Assembly: GCA_031271525.1 (NCBI GenBank)
Contig: JAISVO010000039.1
Coordinates: forward strand, 1-9,628
DNA: 9,628 nt
Direction: 5' to 3'
DNA from: Oscillospiraceae bacterium
GTDB lineage: Bacteria; Bacillota; Clostridia; Oscillospirales; UBA929
Positions within the stretch are counted from its first letter, which is position 1, and every line of letters starts with the position of its first letter. The position numbers were made by a program, and so were the translations under genes. This document shows positions 1-5,516 of the stretch, in pieces. Under the pieces are notes generated by a model, which saw only the letters and a list, made by a program, of their open reading frames with translations, did no database searches and was not told the DNA's origin.

Positions 1-54
1 ACCAGCATTCAAGCAAAGGGCGCTACTATGATTACATTTAAAAAACAAAAGTAA
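1..54 (+). CDS. Possible C-terminal tail of an upstream gene (partial)
   Basis: Frame 1 is open from the left edge to a TAA at 52-54 and reads TSIQAKGATMITFKKQK. A short strand-like segment followed by a lysine-rich end is a plausible protein C-terminus. It is AT-rich like the zinc-ribbon gene that follows 46 bases later. Seventeen codons are too few to name a family, and the other two frames stop within about 41 bases, so chance is a real alternative. Confidence 0.22.
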   Translation, partial: TSIQAKGATMITFKKQK

Positions 55-100
55 GCTCGTTTCATTGCGCAACTAATTTGTATTATGGGAGTGGGCTTAT

Positions 101-403
101 ATGGAGATAGTTCCAAAAAGTAAGTGCCTTCGTTGCGGAGGAGAGGTGTCCTCAATTGGAGTGAGAAAAATCCAACTTGGACAAACAGGTTGGATTTTAG
201 GTGATTTACCCAATCTCGTTGCCGGAGCATTGGATGTTGAAATTGGTGTTTGTCAAGCTTGCGGGAAAATGGAGTTCTATCAATTCCATTCCGATGAAAC
301 GGAAGAAGGCATTGCCCAAATAAAATGTCCGCGATGTGGCAAATCCCATGACATGGACTATCCAAAATGCCCTTTTTGCAAATACAATTACCTTGCAAAA
401 TAA
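101..403 (+). CDS. Small double zinc-ribbon protein
   Basis: A 100-residue cytoplasmic protein with four CxxC knuckles: C9/C12, C51/C54, C76/C79 and C90/C93. The first two are separated by a strand-rich segment with a Gly-Asp-Leu-Pro turn and probably form one zinc ribbon. The last two (CPRCG and CPFCK) form a second compact ribbon. Small proteins of this layout are common in Clostridia; their role is unknown, though nucleic-acid or protein binding would be usual for such folds. There is no signal peptide or membrane segment. GGGAG at 87-91 lies 9 bases before the ATG and supports the start. Base composition is much more AT-rich than every downstream gene, suggesting a different history from the adjacent chromosome. 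It is a single gene with no clear partner; the next gene begins about 80 bases later. Confidence 0.82.
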   Translation: MEIVPKSKCLRCGGEVSSIGVRKIQLGQTGWILGDLPNLVAGALDVEIGVCQACGKMEFYQFHSDETEEGIAQIKCPRCGKSHDMDYPKCPFCKYNYLAK

Positions 404-422
404 GCAGTATCCGCAGTATTAC
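393..422 (+). promoter_or_regulatory. Weak candidate promoter before the Uma2 remnant
   Basis: TTGCAA at 393-398 and TATTAC at 417-422 are separated by 18 bases, with four matches out of six in each box. The position would give a leader of about 50 bases before the ribosome binding site at 468-474. The -35 box lies inside the last codons of the zinc-ribbon gene. The stretch 404-422 also contains a tandem GCAGTAT repeat (404-410 and 413-419). This is a pattern match only. Confidence 0.25.
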
Positions 423-467
423 GGTGCAAACTAAAGCGCGCTGATCACCCCCCAAAAGCGAAGCGGT

Positions 468-474
468 AAGGAGG
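468..474 (+). promoter_or_regulatory. Strong ribosome binding site of the Uma2 remnant
   Basis: AAGGAGG, a perfect Shine-Dalgarno match, sits 7 bases before the ATG at 482. It belonged to the lost Uma2 gene. It may now be the only good ribosome entry site feeding the methyltransferase start at 619, which has no site of its own. Confidence 0.7.
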
Positions 475-481
475 AGCGGAC

Positions 482-631
482 ATGGAGGACTCGGCGTACA
501 GCGAGGCCGTTTGGAGCGAGTTGACCGACGGGCGGATCGTCATGATGTCCCCCGGTCCGGTACTGAATTACAACGGTGCCGCCGGAAACATGTTCATCCT
601 CTTTTCCCATCATCCAAAATGGATCAGCTGA
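482..631 (+). pseudogene. 5' stump of an Uma2-family (DUF820) nuclease gene
   Basis: A 49-codon reading frame begins with a textbook ribosome binding site. It contains the family's N-terminal signature: aromatic/acidic lead-in, then WSELTDGRIVMMSPGPVLNY and a following NGAAGNMFILF segment. In Uma2 proteins this corresponds to the E-x-x-DG-x-x-x-x-MSP strand-turn, the usually histidine-containing turn, and the first helix. The rest of the domain, including the acidic catalytic residues of the PD-(D/E)XK-like core (full length about 180-200 residues), is missing. Homology ends near 605-615, and the frame stops with TGA at 629-631 inside the first codons of the methyltransferase gene. This is a decayed or deleted gene whose start signals survive. 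An alternative is that it now serves as a translated leader peptide coupled to the next gene. Confidence 0.66.
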
Positions 632-1767
632 AGGAGGCCCTTCGCGGCGCGTTTATAGCGGACACTTATAAGTGTGTGCTCAGCAACCCGGTCCGTCCGG
701 ATGTCCCATACAAAAAAATCGGCATCAGCCGGACGGACGGGGTTTACCATATCTCGAAGTATACCGACACGCAGGTTTTTCACGAAAATCTGCGCTTTGA
801 CCAAACCCTCGCGTTTATCAAGCGCTTGATGGGGACGGATTATAAGAGCTTCAACAGTTGGAGCGCCGACCGGGAAGTCGGCGTCAAGGTCAGCAAGAAG
901 GGAAAAGCTCTGTTCCATTCGCGTCCGGCTGTTGCGGACGGCGCGCCGAGGGAACAGACCTCGCACAACCGGAAGAAGCGGGCGATCCTCAAGCAGGGCG
1001 TCCCGGTTCCGCCTCTGACCGACATGGGAATCTTCACGAAGGAGGGGCAAGTCGTCCGCTCGATGATTGGTAAGTACAGGCAGATCAACCGGTTCATCGA
1101 GATTGTGGACGACGAGGTTGGGCGCATCAACCGCCCGCTGACAATTTTGGATTTCGGGTGCGGAAAGTCGTATCTCACCTTTGTGCTGTACTACTACTTT
1201 ACCGAAATCAAGAAAATCAAGGTGAGGATGATCGGTCTGGACCTGAAGCGTGATGTCATCGAGAAATGCAATCTAGCCGCGAAAAAGTACGGTTACGACG
1301 GGTTGGAGTTCCGTGTGGGGGACATCGGCGGCTTTACCTTCGACGACCCGGTGGACATCATGATCACCCTCCACGCCTGCGACACCGCGACCGATTTCGC
1401 TCTGTTCAACGCGGTGGGCTGGGGCGCGGAGATGATTTTCTCGGTCCCCTGCTGTCAGCATGAGCTCAACGCGCAGATCCAAAGCGGCAATCTTGCGCTC
1501 CTGACCCGCTACGGCATCGTCCGGGAGCGCTTCTCGTCGCTCGTCACCGACGCGATCCGGTGCAACCTGCTGGAATGCTGCGGCTATCGGGCACAGATGG
1601 TTGAGTTTGTCGCCTTCGACCACACCCCGAAAAACATCATGCTCCGGGCGGTCCGGAAGCAAGGCGGGGATAAGCCGGCGCGGCTTGCCGAAGTTGAGGC
1701 GGTCATCCGCGAGTTTAATCTACGGCCAACGCTGTATCGGCTTCTGAAGGGCGCCGGGCGGATTTGA
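619..1767 (+). CDS. Class I SAM-dependent methyltransferase (Methyltransf_32-like)
   Basis: A 382-residue cytoplasmic protein. An N-terminal region of about 140 residues with no recognised motif precedes a Rossmann-fold methyltransferase domain. Motif I is DFGCGKSYLTF at residues 178-188. The GLDL strand at about 206-209 carries the acidic residue expected to bind the SAM ribose. LHACDTATD (251-259) and SVPCCQHELN (275-284) resemble the acceptor-side motifs of the PF13679 family (GSTCD/TRM13-like). The substrate is unknown; members are often suspected of acting on RNA, but nothing here proves that. I chose ATG 619 because the protein from there looks complete and upstream in-frame codons (for example TTG 511) only shadow the Uma2 stump. 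There is no ribosome binding site before 619, so translation is probably coupled to the overlapping stump, whose stop lies at 629-631. The following gene is a second, unrelated methyltransferase. Confidence 0.85.
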   Translation: MDQLKEALRGAFIADTYKCVLSNPVRPDVPYKKIGISRTDGVYHISKYTDTQVFHENLRFDQTLAFIKRLMGTDYKSFNSWSADREVGVKVSKKGKALFHSRPAVADGAPREQTSHNRKKRAILKQGVPVPPLTDMGIFTKEGQVVRSMIGKYRQINRFIEIVDDEVGRINRPLTILDFGCGKSYLTFVLYYYFTEIKKIKVRMIGLDLKRDVIEKCNLAAKKYGYDGLEFRVGDIGGFTFDDPVDIMITLHACDTATDFALFNAVGWGAEMIFSVPCCQHELNAQIQSGNLALLTRYGIVRERFSSLVTDAIRCNLLECCGYRAQMVEFVAFDHTPKNIMLRAVRKQGGDKPARLAEVEAVIREFNLRPTLYRLLKGAGRI

Positions 1768-1778
1768 GAGGAGTCCCC

Positions 1779-1826
1779 ATCGGGAAAACCGCAGTCATAT
1801 CTGACATCCACGGCGACCTGCGCCGA
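1779..1826 (+). pseudogene. 5' stump of a calcineurin-like metallophosphoesterase gene
   Basis: Eleven bases after the preceding stop, one frame reads KTAVISDIHGDL (1785-1820). This is the hallmark N-terminus of metallophosphoesterases, whose D-x-H motif supplies metal ligands. AGAGGAG at 1767-1773 sits 5 bases before an ATC codon at 1779, exactly where the start codon would be. Either an ATG has mutated to ATC or the original start was lost at a junction. Similarity ends after about 13-16 residues, and the frame runs on meaninglessly to TGA at 1902-1904 inside the next gene. No later metallophosphoesterase motifs (GD, GNHD) occur. It is short, but the motif is unusually specific. Confidence 0.5.
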
Positions 1827-1840
1827 TTATACTATGGTCG

Positions 1841-1846
1841 AGGAGA
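1841..1846 (+). promoter_or_regulatory. Ribosome binding site setting the second methyltransferase start
   Basis: AGGAGA lies 8 bases before the ATG at 1855 and decides that start over the in-frame ATG at 1834, which has none. A TATACT at 1828-1833 just upstream resembles a -10 box and stands out in G+C-rich DNA. I found no convincing -35 box at 16-18 bases. Confidence 0.55.
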
Positions 1847-1854
1847 AATGTCTC

Positions 1855-2625
1855 ATGGGCAAAGACATCCGGACGGTCTTCGACACGATTCCCGAGCAGT
1901 TTGACAAGTGGCGCCCGAGGTACTGCGGCGAGCTGTTCTCCGACCTAATCGCCTACGCGGCGCTCGGACCGGGAAAGACGGTGCTGGAAGTCGGGCCCGG
2001 GACGGGGCAAGCTACCGAGCCGGTGTTGAAAACCGGCTGTTCCTATGACGCGATCGAGCTGAGCGGGGTGTTCGCCGAATTCATGCGGAATAAGTATACA
2101 ACCTATTCAAACTTCCGCATCGTCAACGCCGACTTTGAGACGGTCAGTTTCCCGGAAAACCACTACGACTTGGTCTACTCTGCGGCGGCGTTCCAATGGA
2201 TTCCCGAGCGCATCGGCTACCCGAAGGCGTTCGCGACTCTCAAAAGCGGCGGCGCGTTCGCGATGTTCATGATGCGGCCGGATGTCCAACCCGGCGGCGG
2301 CAATACCGACGAGCCGCTGTACCAAAAGATTCAAGAAGTCTATACGAAATATTTCCGCCCGGAGACGAAGTATACGTGCAGTCTGGACTATGAAGCCTGC
2401 GAAAAATACGGGTTCACCGCCCTTGAGCGCCGGACATACAAGAAAACAAGGACCTATACCGCCGACGGGTATCTGTCCCTGATAGGCACCCATTCCGACC
2501 ACATCACATTGAAGGAGCCGTATCGGGCAAGGTTTTTCGAGGGGATCCGGCAGGTGATTCTCGACGCCGGGGATACGATCACGCTGTATGACGACATCAC
2601 AATGTACTTGGCGCGGAAACCGTAA
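1855..2625 (+). CDS. Class I SAM-dependent methyltransferase (Methyltransf_11/25 type)
   Basis: A 256-residue cytoplasmic protein. The N-terminus (FDTIPEQFDKWRPRY) matches the helix preceding the fold in many small-molecule methyltransferases. Motif I is LEVGPGTGQAT at residues 44-54. An acidic residue at about 68 (AIELS) should bind the SAM ribose, NADFE at 91-95 resembles the adenine-contacting motif, and YSAAAFQWIP (108-117) is the family's conserved post-fold segment. The C-terminal half (about 140-256) forms the variable substrate cap, rich in Tyr and Asp/Glu. Length is normal for the family. The methyl acceptor cannot be predicted. It follows the first methyltransferase by 87 bases containing a metallophosphoesterase stump. 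It ends 3 bases from the stop of the convergent Nudix gene, so read-through in both directions is possible. Start 1855 is favoured over ATG 1834 by its ribosome binding site. Confidence 0.87.
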   Translation: MGKDIRTVFDTIPEQFDKWRPRYCGELFSDLIAYAALGPGKTVLEVGPGTGQATEPVLKTGCSYDAIELSGVFAEFMRNKYTTYSNFRIVNADFETVSFPENHYDLVYSAAAFQWIPERIGYPKAFATLKSGGAFAMFMMRPDVQPGGGNTDEPLYQKIQEVYTKYFRPETKYTCSLDYEACEKYGFTALERRTYKKTRTYTADGYLSLIGTHSDHITLKEPYRARFFEGIRQVILDAGDTITLYDDITMYLARKP

Positions 2626-2634
2626 GTGTTACGG
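2620..2634. repeat. Perfect palindrome at the convergent gene ends
   Basis: CCGTAA, a GTG spacer and TTACGG form a perfect inverted repeat. Each arm is a Pro codon plus TAA stop, one per strand, so the two genes end symmetrically. A 6-bp stem with a 3-base loop and no T-run is a poor intrinsic terminator. I see no better terminator between the two genes. Confidence 0.6.
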
Positions 2635-3081
2635 CTGCGGCGCTCTCCGCTTCTCCGGGTAACTGATGTCGTCGCCCCAGCTCTCCAGCTCGTCCGAAAA
2701 CTCTTGATAGCAGATCAGCCCGGCGGTCCACATGTAAGCGCGGTCCCGTTCGCACAGACTGTCCAGCGCGCGCCACTCGACGCCGGCGAGGATCGGGTTT
2801 TCGGGCAGCTCGGGGTCGGCGCCCAGCGCCGGCTGTTGAGCGCCGATGTCGGCGGTAAAGGTATAGTTTGTGTGGCCGTCATGGGTCACTGTGCTGATCA
2901 GCGTCAGGTTCGCGCCGTCAACAAGGCACTCTTCGCGCAGCTCCCGAACGGCGGCGGCTTCGGGGGTCTCGCCCGGCTCAATCCCGCCCCCGGGCAGACA
3001 GAAGTACGTCCGCGCCGGTTCCCGGTGCTTGACGCACAGGATTTTGTGGTCGCGGACAATCAGGCACTGCGCTCTGTCCAT
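2629..3081 (-). CDS. Nudix hydrolase
   Basis: A 150-residue cytoplasmic hydrolase of nucleoside diphosphates linked to another moiety. The Nudix box (G-x5-E-x7-REUxEE-x-G-U) is present at residues 32-54: G32, E38, R46-E47-L48 and E50-E51. The usual late Gly is replaced by Leu53. E47, E50 and E51 are the expected Mg-binding residues. The N-terminal strand (AQCLIVRDHKILCVKH) and the FCLPGGGIEPGE turn are typical. The substrate is not predictable from the box. GGAGG with a 6-base spacer precedes ATG 3081. The gene is downstream of FakA on the same strand, 139 bases away, with a possible gene stump between. It could be read from the asp23-fakA promoter, as I saw no terminator in the gap. It converges on the second methyltransferase. 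Confidence 0.92.
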   Translation of the reverse strand: MDRAQCLIVRDHKILCVKHREPARTYFCLPGGGIEPGETPEAAAVRELREECLVDGANLTLISTVTHDGHTNYTFTADIGAQQPALGADPELPENPILAGVEWRALDSLCERDRAYMWTAGLICYQEFSDELESWGDDISYPEKRRAPQP

Positions 3082-3088
3082 AGGGCAC

Positions 3089-3181
3089 CTCCGGGGGATA
3101 GGCTTTCGGACTCAATCCATAAGCCCTTCCCGTCTTGACCGTTGCATTGGCGGCTTCCGCCATTTTATAGAACCGCTCCAT
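3089..3181 (-). other. Possible 5' gene stump upstream of the Nudix gene (unrecognised)
   Basis: On the minus strand AAGGTGA (3187-3193) lies 5 bases before an ATG at 3181, and the frame begins MERFYKMAEAANATVKTGR. It looks coding-like (amphipathic, Ala/Lys-rich) for about 30 residues. It then passes out of frame into the Nudix gene and stops at 2978. I do not recognise the protein. It may be the start of a lost gene, a short real peptide, or chance. It and its leader account for the 139 bases between FakA and the Nudix gene. Confidence 0.28.
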
Positions 3182-3220
3182 GACGCTCACCTTCCGCGCG
3201 TTTCTGCACAAGCATCCGGA

Positions 3221-4858
3221 CTACTCCGCCGAGATTAGGTATGAGTACACCGGCTGGCCGCCGTTGATCAGATTTACCTCCGCGCCGGGGCAGTGGCGGC
3301 GCACCAAGGAAAACATCGCTTCCGCTTCTGCCTCGCTGACGCCCTCGCCGTAGAAGACGGTGACAAACGACGGGGACCCCGAGGCGATTTCATCGGCCAG
3401 ACGGGTGTGGACCGCCGATGCCTCGCGGTGGGTATACAGCAGGCGGTTGTTCAGCAGTGCCATGTGGTCGCCCTCATGGATGGTCTGCCCGTCGAAGACC
3501 GATTCCCGGGCGGCGTAAGTGACCTCCCCGGTCGTGACGCCGGCGAGCGCCGACAGCATCGCCTCGCGGTTCTGCCCGGCGTCCAGCGACGGGTCGAATA
3601 CCAGCATCGCGCTCATCCCCTGCGGCGCGGAACGGGTGGGCAGCACAATCACCTCTTTCTCGGAGAGGGGGATGCACTGTTCCGCCGCCATGATGATGTT
3701 TTTGTTGTTCGGCAGGACAAACACGATGTCGCTCGGGGTCGCGTCGATAACGCGGAGAATATCCTCGGTGGAGGGGTTCATCGTCTGCCCGCCCGAAATG
3801 ATCCCGTCGACGCCGAGATCCCGGAAGACGCCCGAGATTCCGGCCCCCGAACAGACCGCGACGAAGCCGAACCGGCGGGTCGGCTTGGCGACGACCCGGC
3901 TTGTCTCTTTTTCGGGCGGAATTTCAATCACTTTCTGGGAATGCTGTTCCCGCATGTTCTCGATCTTCACGGCGGTGAGCTGACCGTAGGTCAGCGCCTC
4001 CTCCAGCGCCGCGCCGGGGTTGTTGGTATGGACATGCACCTTGATAATCCGCTCGTCGTCCACCAGCACCAAACTGTCGCCGATCGAACCGAGATAGGCG
4101 TTCAGCTTCATCGCGTCCCGGTCGCTCTCCCGCAGAATGATGAATTCGGTGCAGTAACAGAAATGTATGTCCTCTTCGGTATATTCGGAGAAATCTGCCT
4201 GCTCGCGCCGCGGGCTGCCGGCGTCCCCGTCGGCAACAAAGGGTTTTCCGCGCAAGGCGAGGAGCATCCCCTCCAGAATCACGCAGTACCCCTGTCCGCC
4301 GGCGTCGATGACCCCCGCTTTCGCCAGCACGGGGTTCTGGCGCACCGTTTCCTCCAGCGCCAGCTCGGCCGCAATCAGCGCTTCGCTCAAGACAAACTCA
4401 AAGGCGGTGTCCTCGGAGGCGGCTGCCAAGGCGCGCTTCGCGGCCTGACTGGATACGGTCAGGATGGTGCCCTCGGCGGGTTTCATCACGGCGCGGTACG
4501 CGGCGTCCACCCCTTCCCGGAGGGCCGCCGCCAACCCGGTACCCGACAGGGTAGCGCATTCCCGGGCGCTTTTGGCAAAGCCCCGGAACAGCAGGGACAG
4601 GATGACGCCGGAGTTTCCTCTGGCTCCCCGCAATAGCCCCTGCGCGACGGTATCGGCGGTCAAGCCGATGTGGGGGTTGGGCTTCTTTTGCAGCTCCGCG
4701 ACGGCGGTCGCCATCGTCAGGGACATATTGGTACCCGTATCGCCGTCCGGCACGGGGAAGACATTCAATTCGTTGATCCGCTGGCGCGACGCCTCAATGG
4801 CGGCGGCGGCGGATAGGAACATTGCGGCAAACTGGTTGCCGTCGATATGCTGAACCAA
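3221..4858 (-). CDS. fakA: FakA/YloV-family fatty acid kinase, ATP-binding subunit
   Basis: A 545-residue cytoplasmic protein, full length for the family. FakA transfers phosphate from ATP to fatty acids held by a DegV-type FakB partner, feeding acyl-phosphate into phospholipid synthesis. The N-terminal DhaL/Dak2 kinase domain (about 1-200) has NVFPVPDGDTGTNM (DGDTGTNM at 38-45, Mg/ATP binding), GARGNSG (78-84) and GVIDAGGQG (182-190). The middle domain (about 220-320) has YCTEF (235-239) and a KVHVHTNNPG segment whose HxH (275 and 277), with Cys236, matches the metal site described in FakA. The C-terminal domain (about 330-545) is DegV-like, with SGAGISGVF and NNKNI motifs. The start is TTG 4858, because TAGGAGG precedes it by 7 bases and the family N-terminus (HIDGNQF) begins right there. 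A longer frame to 4897 would overlap the Asp23 gene without a binding site. It forms an operon with Asp23. No fakB gene lies in the window. Confidence 0.93.
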   Translation of the reverse strand: MVQHIDGNQFAAMFLSAAAAIEASRQRINELNVFPVPDGDTGTNMSLTMATAVAELQKKPNPHIGLTADTVAQGLLRGARGNSGVILSLLFRGFAKSARECATLSGTGLAAALREGVDAAYRAVMKPAEGTILTVSSQAAKRALAAASEDTAFEFVLSEALIAAELALEETVRQNPVLAKAGVIDAGGQGYCVILEGMLLALRGKPFVADGDAGSPRREQADFSEYTEEDIHFCYCTEFIILRESDRDAMKLNAYLGSIGDSLVLVDDERIIKVHVHTNNPGAALEEALTYGQLTAVKIENMREQHSQKVIEIPPEKETSRVVAKPTRRFGFVAVCSGAGISGVFRDLGVDGIISGGQTMNPSTEDILRVIDATPSDIVFVLPNNKNIIMAAEQCIPLSEKEVIVLPTRSAPQGMSAMLVFDPSLDAGQNREAMLSALAGVTTGEVTYAARESVFDGQTIHEGDHMALLNNRLLYTHREASAVHTRLADEIASGSPSFVTVFYGEGVSEAEAEAMFSLVRRHCPGAEVNLINGGQPVYSYLISAE

Positions 4859-4865
4859 CGGTACG

Positions 4866-4872
4866 CCTCCTA
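4866..4872 (-). promoter_or_regulatory. Ribosome binding site overlapping the Asp23 stop, setting a TTG start
   Basis: Minus-strand TAGGAGG contains the TAG stop of the Asp23 gene (4872-4870) and a perfect GGAGG (4870-4866). The TTG start of FakA follows after 7 bases. This arrangement suggests translational coupling or re-initiation, keeping the two proteins in proportion. Confidence 0.75.
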
Positions 4873-5223
4873 GCCTATAACCACCGAATCGATGCAAATA
4901 TTGACCGAGCTGACCGGGACGCCGGTCGTCTTCTCAATATTGTAGCGCACCGCGTTCATGATGGAGCGGCAGATTTCCGGGATGTTGATCCCATGCTCAA
5001 CCACGATATGCAGATCGATGTCAACGGTATTCCCTTCGGGCGGACAGGTCACCTTCACGCCTTTCGCGAGGTATTCCCGTTTCAGCAGCCGCACGATCCC
5101 GTCCTGCACGCTGCGCGACGCCATTCCTTTGACGCCGAAGCAGTTGGTTGCGACATATCCGCCGACGGCGGTAAAGACATCCGTCGCGATGTGGAGAAAC
5201 CCCTTCTCCAGCCTCATTTTCAT
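4870..5223 (-). CDS. yloU: Asp23/YloU-family protein
   Basis: A 117-residue cytoplasmic protein of the Asp23/Gls24 (DUF322) family. It contains the typical GFLHIATDVFTAVGG start, a VKGMASR segment, and an alternating strand pattern ending in VSSVNICIDSVVIG. Family members are small alkaline-shock or envelope-associated proteins. The YloU branch is characteristically encoded directly before the YloV/FakA gene in Firmicutes, as here; its exact biochemical role is not settled. The start at ATG 5223 is chosen because GGAGG precedes it by 9 bases and the family N-terminus begins there. An in-frame ATG two codons later is possible. It is the first gene of a two-gene operon behind the promoter at 5260-5288, and its stop codon overlaps the FakA ribosome binding site. 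Confidence 0.9.
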   Translation of the reverse strand: MKMRLEKGFLHIATDVFTAVGGYVATNCFGVKGMASRSVQDGIVRLLKREYLAKGVKVTCPPEGNTVDIDLHIVVEHGINIPEICRSIMNAVRYNIEKTTGVPVSSVNICIDSVVIG

Positions 5224-5259
5224 CGGGCCGCACCTCCCCGTATAGCTCTGATACCGTAT

Positions 5260-5288
5260 AGTATACACAAAAACCCGCTCGGAATCAA
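5260..5288 (-). promoter_or_regulatory. Sigma-A type promoter of the asp23-fakA operon
   Basis: On the minus strand, TTGATT (5288-5283) and TATACT (5265-5260) are separated by exactly 17 bases. The predicted transcription start is near 5253, giving a leader of about 30 bases that contains GGAGG. CTATACGG occurs twice (5261-5254 and 5245-5238), the first copy overlapping the end of the -10 box, which could be an operator. Confidence 0.78.
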
Positions 5289-5356
5289 CGGAAATTTTGA
5301 AAACCACACTATGGGCAAGGAATTCCCCCGTCCGGCGGCCCGCGGGCTGAAGCGGG

Positions 5357-5461
5357 AAACAGGGCGGTTATGATTCCCGCACCACTTCCGCCTCTCTGTT
5401 CCATGTCCAGCAAAATCCAGATTTGCTTATTTTTCTTGTCATTTGCCAAGCCGCCCTGTTT
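5357..5461. repeat. 105-base element bounded by 11-base inverted repeats
   Basis: AAACAGGGCGG at 5357-5367 and its exact reverse complement at 5451-5461 flank 83 bases that are more AT-rich than the surroundings. One G-U and one further U-A pair extend the stem inwards to 13. It lies between the metY terminator and the asp23 promoter. On the minus strand a 33-codon frame (MQPNRAAWQMTRK...) and another open frame run through it without good ribosome binding sites, so I do not call a gene. It could be a miniature inverted-repeat element, a structured RNA or a relic. I saw no target-site duplication. Together with the adjacent promoter and terminator it accounts for the intergenic stretch 5224-5516. 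Confidence 0.5.
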
Positions 5462-5470
5462 GGCTGCATG

Positions 5471-5496
5471 AAAAGGGCACGCCCCAAGGCGTGCCC
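5471..5496 (-). terminator. metY: Intrinsic terminator of metY
   Basis: A perfect 9-bp G+C-rich stem (GGGCACGCC at 5475-5483 pairing with 5488-5496) with a 4-base loop is followed on the minus strand by TTTT (5474-5471). It begins 20 bases after the metY stop codon. The U-run is short but the stem is strong. On the plus strand it has no T-run, so it works in the metY direction. Confidence 0.8.
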
Positions 5497-5516
5497 ATAG
5501 AATCCCTGTGATACCT

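Noticed and set aside
81..86. TATTAT as a -10 box for the zinc-ribbon gene
   Set aside because: It lies so close to the ATG at 101 that transcription would begin downstream of the ribosome binding site, and no -35 box fits.
511..618. Longer N-terminus for the first methyltransferase from TTG 511
   Set aside because: The extra 36 residues are an Arg/His-rich out-of-frame reading of the Uma2 stump, with no ribosome binding site at the right distance.
3148..3162. Hairpin TGGCGG-CTT-CCGCCA followed by TTTTAT on the plus strand as a terminator
   Set aside because: The stem is only 6 bp with a weak T-run, it lies 500 bases past the last plus-strand gene, and codons of the minus-strand stump explain the sequence.
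3293..4636. Long plus-strand open frame of 447 codons opposite FakA
   Set aside because: It is a shadow of the G+C-rich fakA gene, with low-complexity Arg/Gly/His composition and no domain.
4859..4897. Extended FakA N-terminus from ATG 4897
   Set aside because: It would overlap the Asp23 gene, lacks a ribosome binding site, and adds residues not seen in the family; TTG 4858 has a perfect site.
5338..5347. GCCCGCGGGC palindrome as a regulatory site
   Set aside because: Short G+C-only palindromes are expected by chance in this G+C-rich DNA, and it is not placed at a promoter element.
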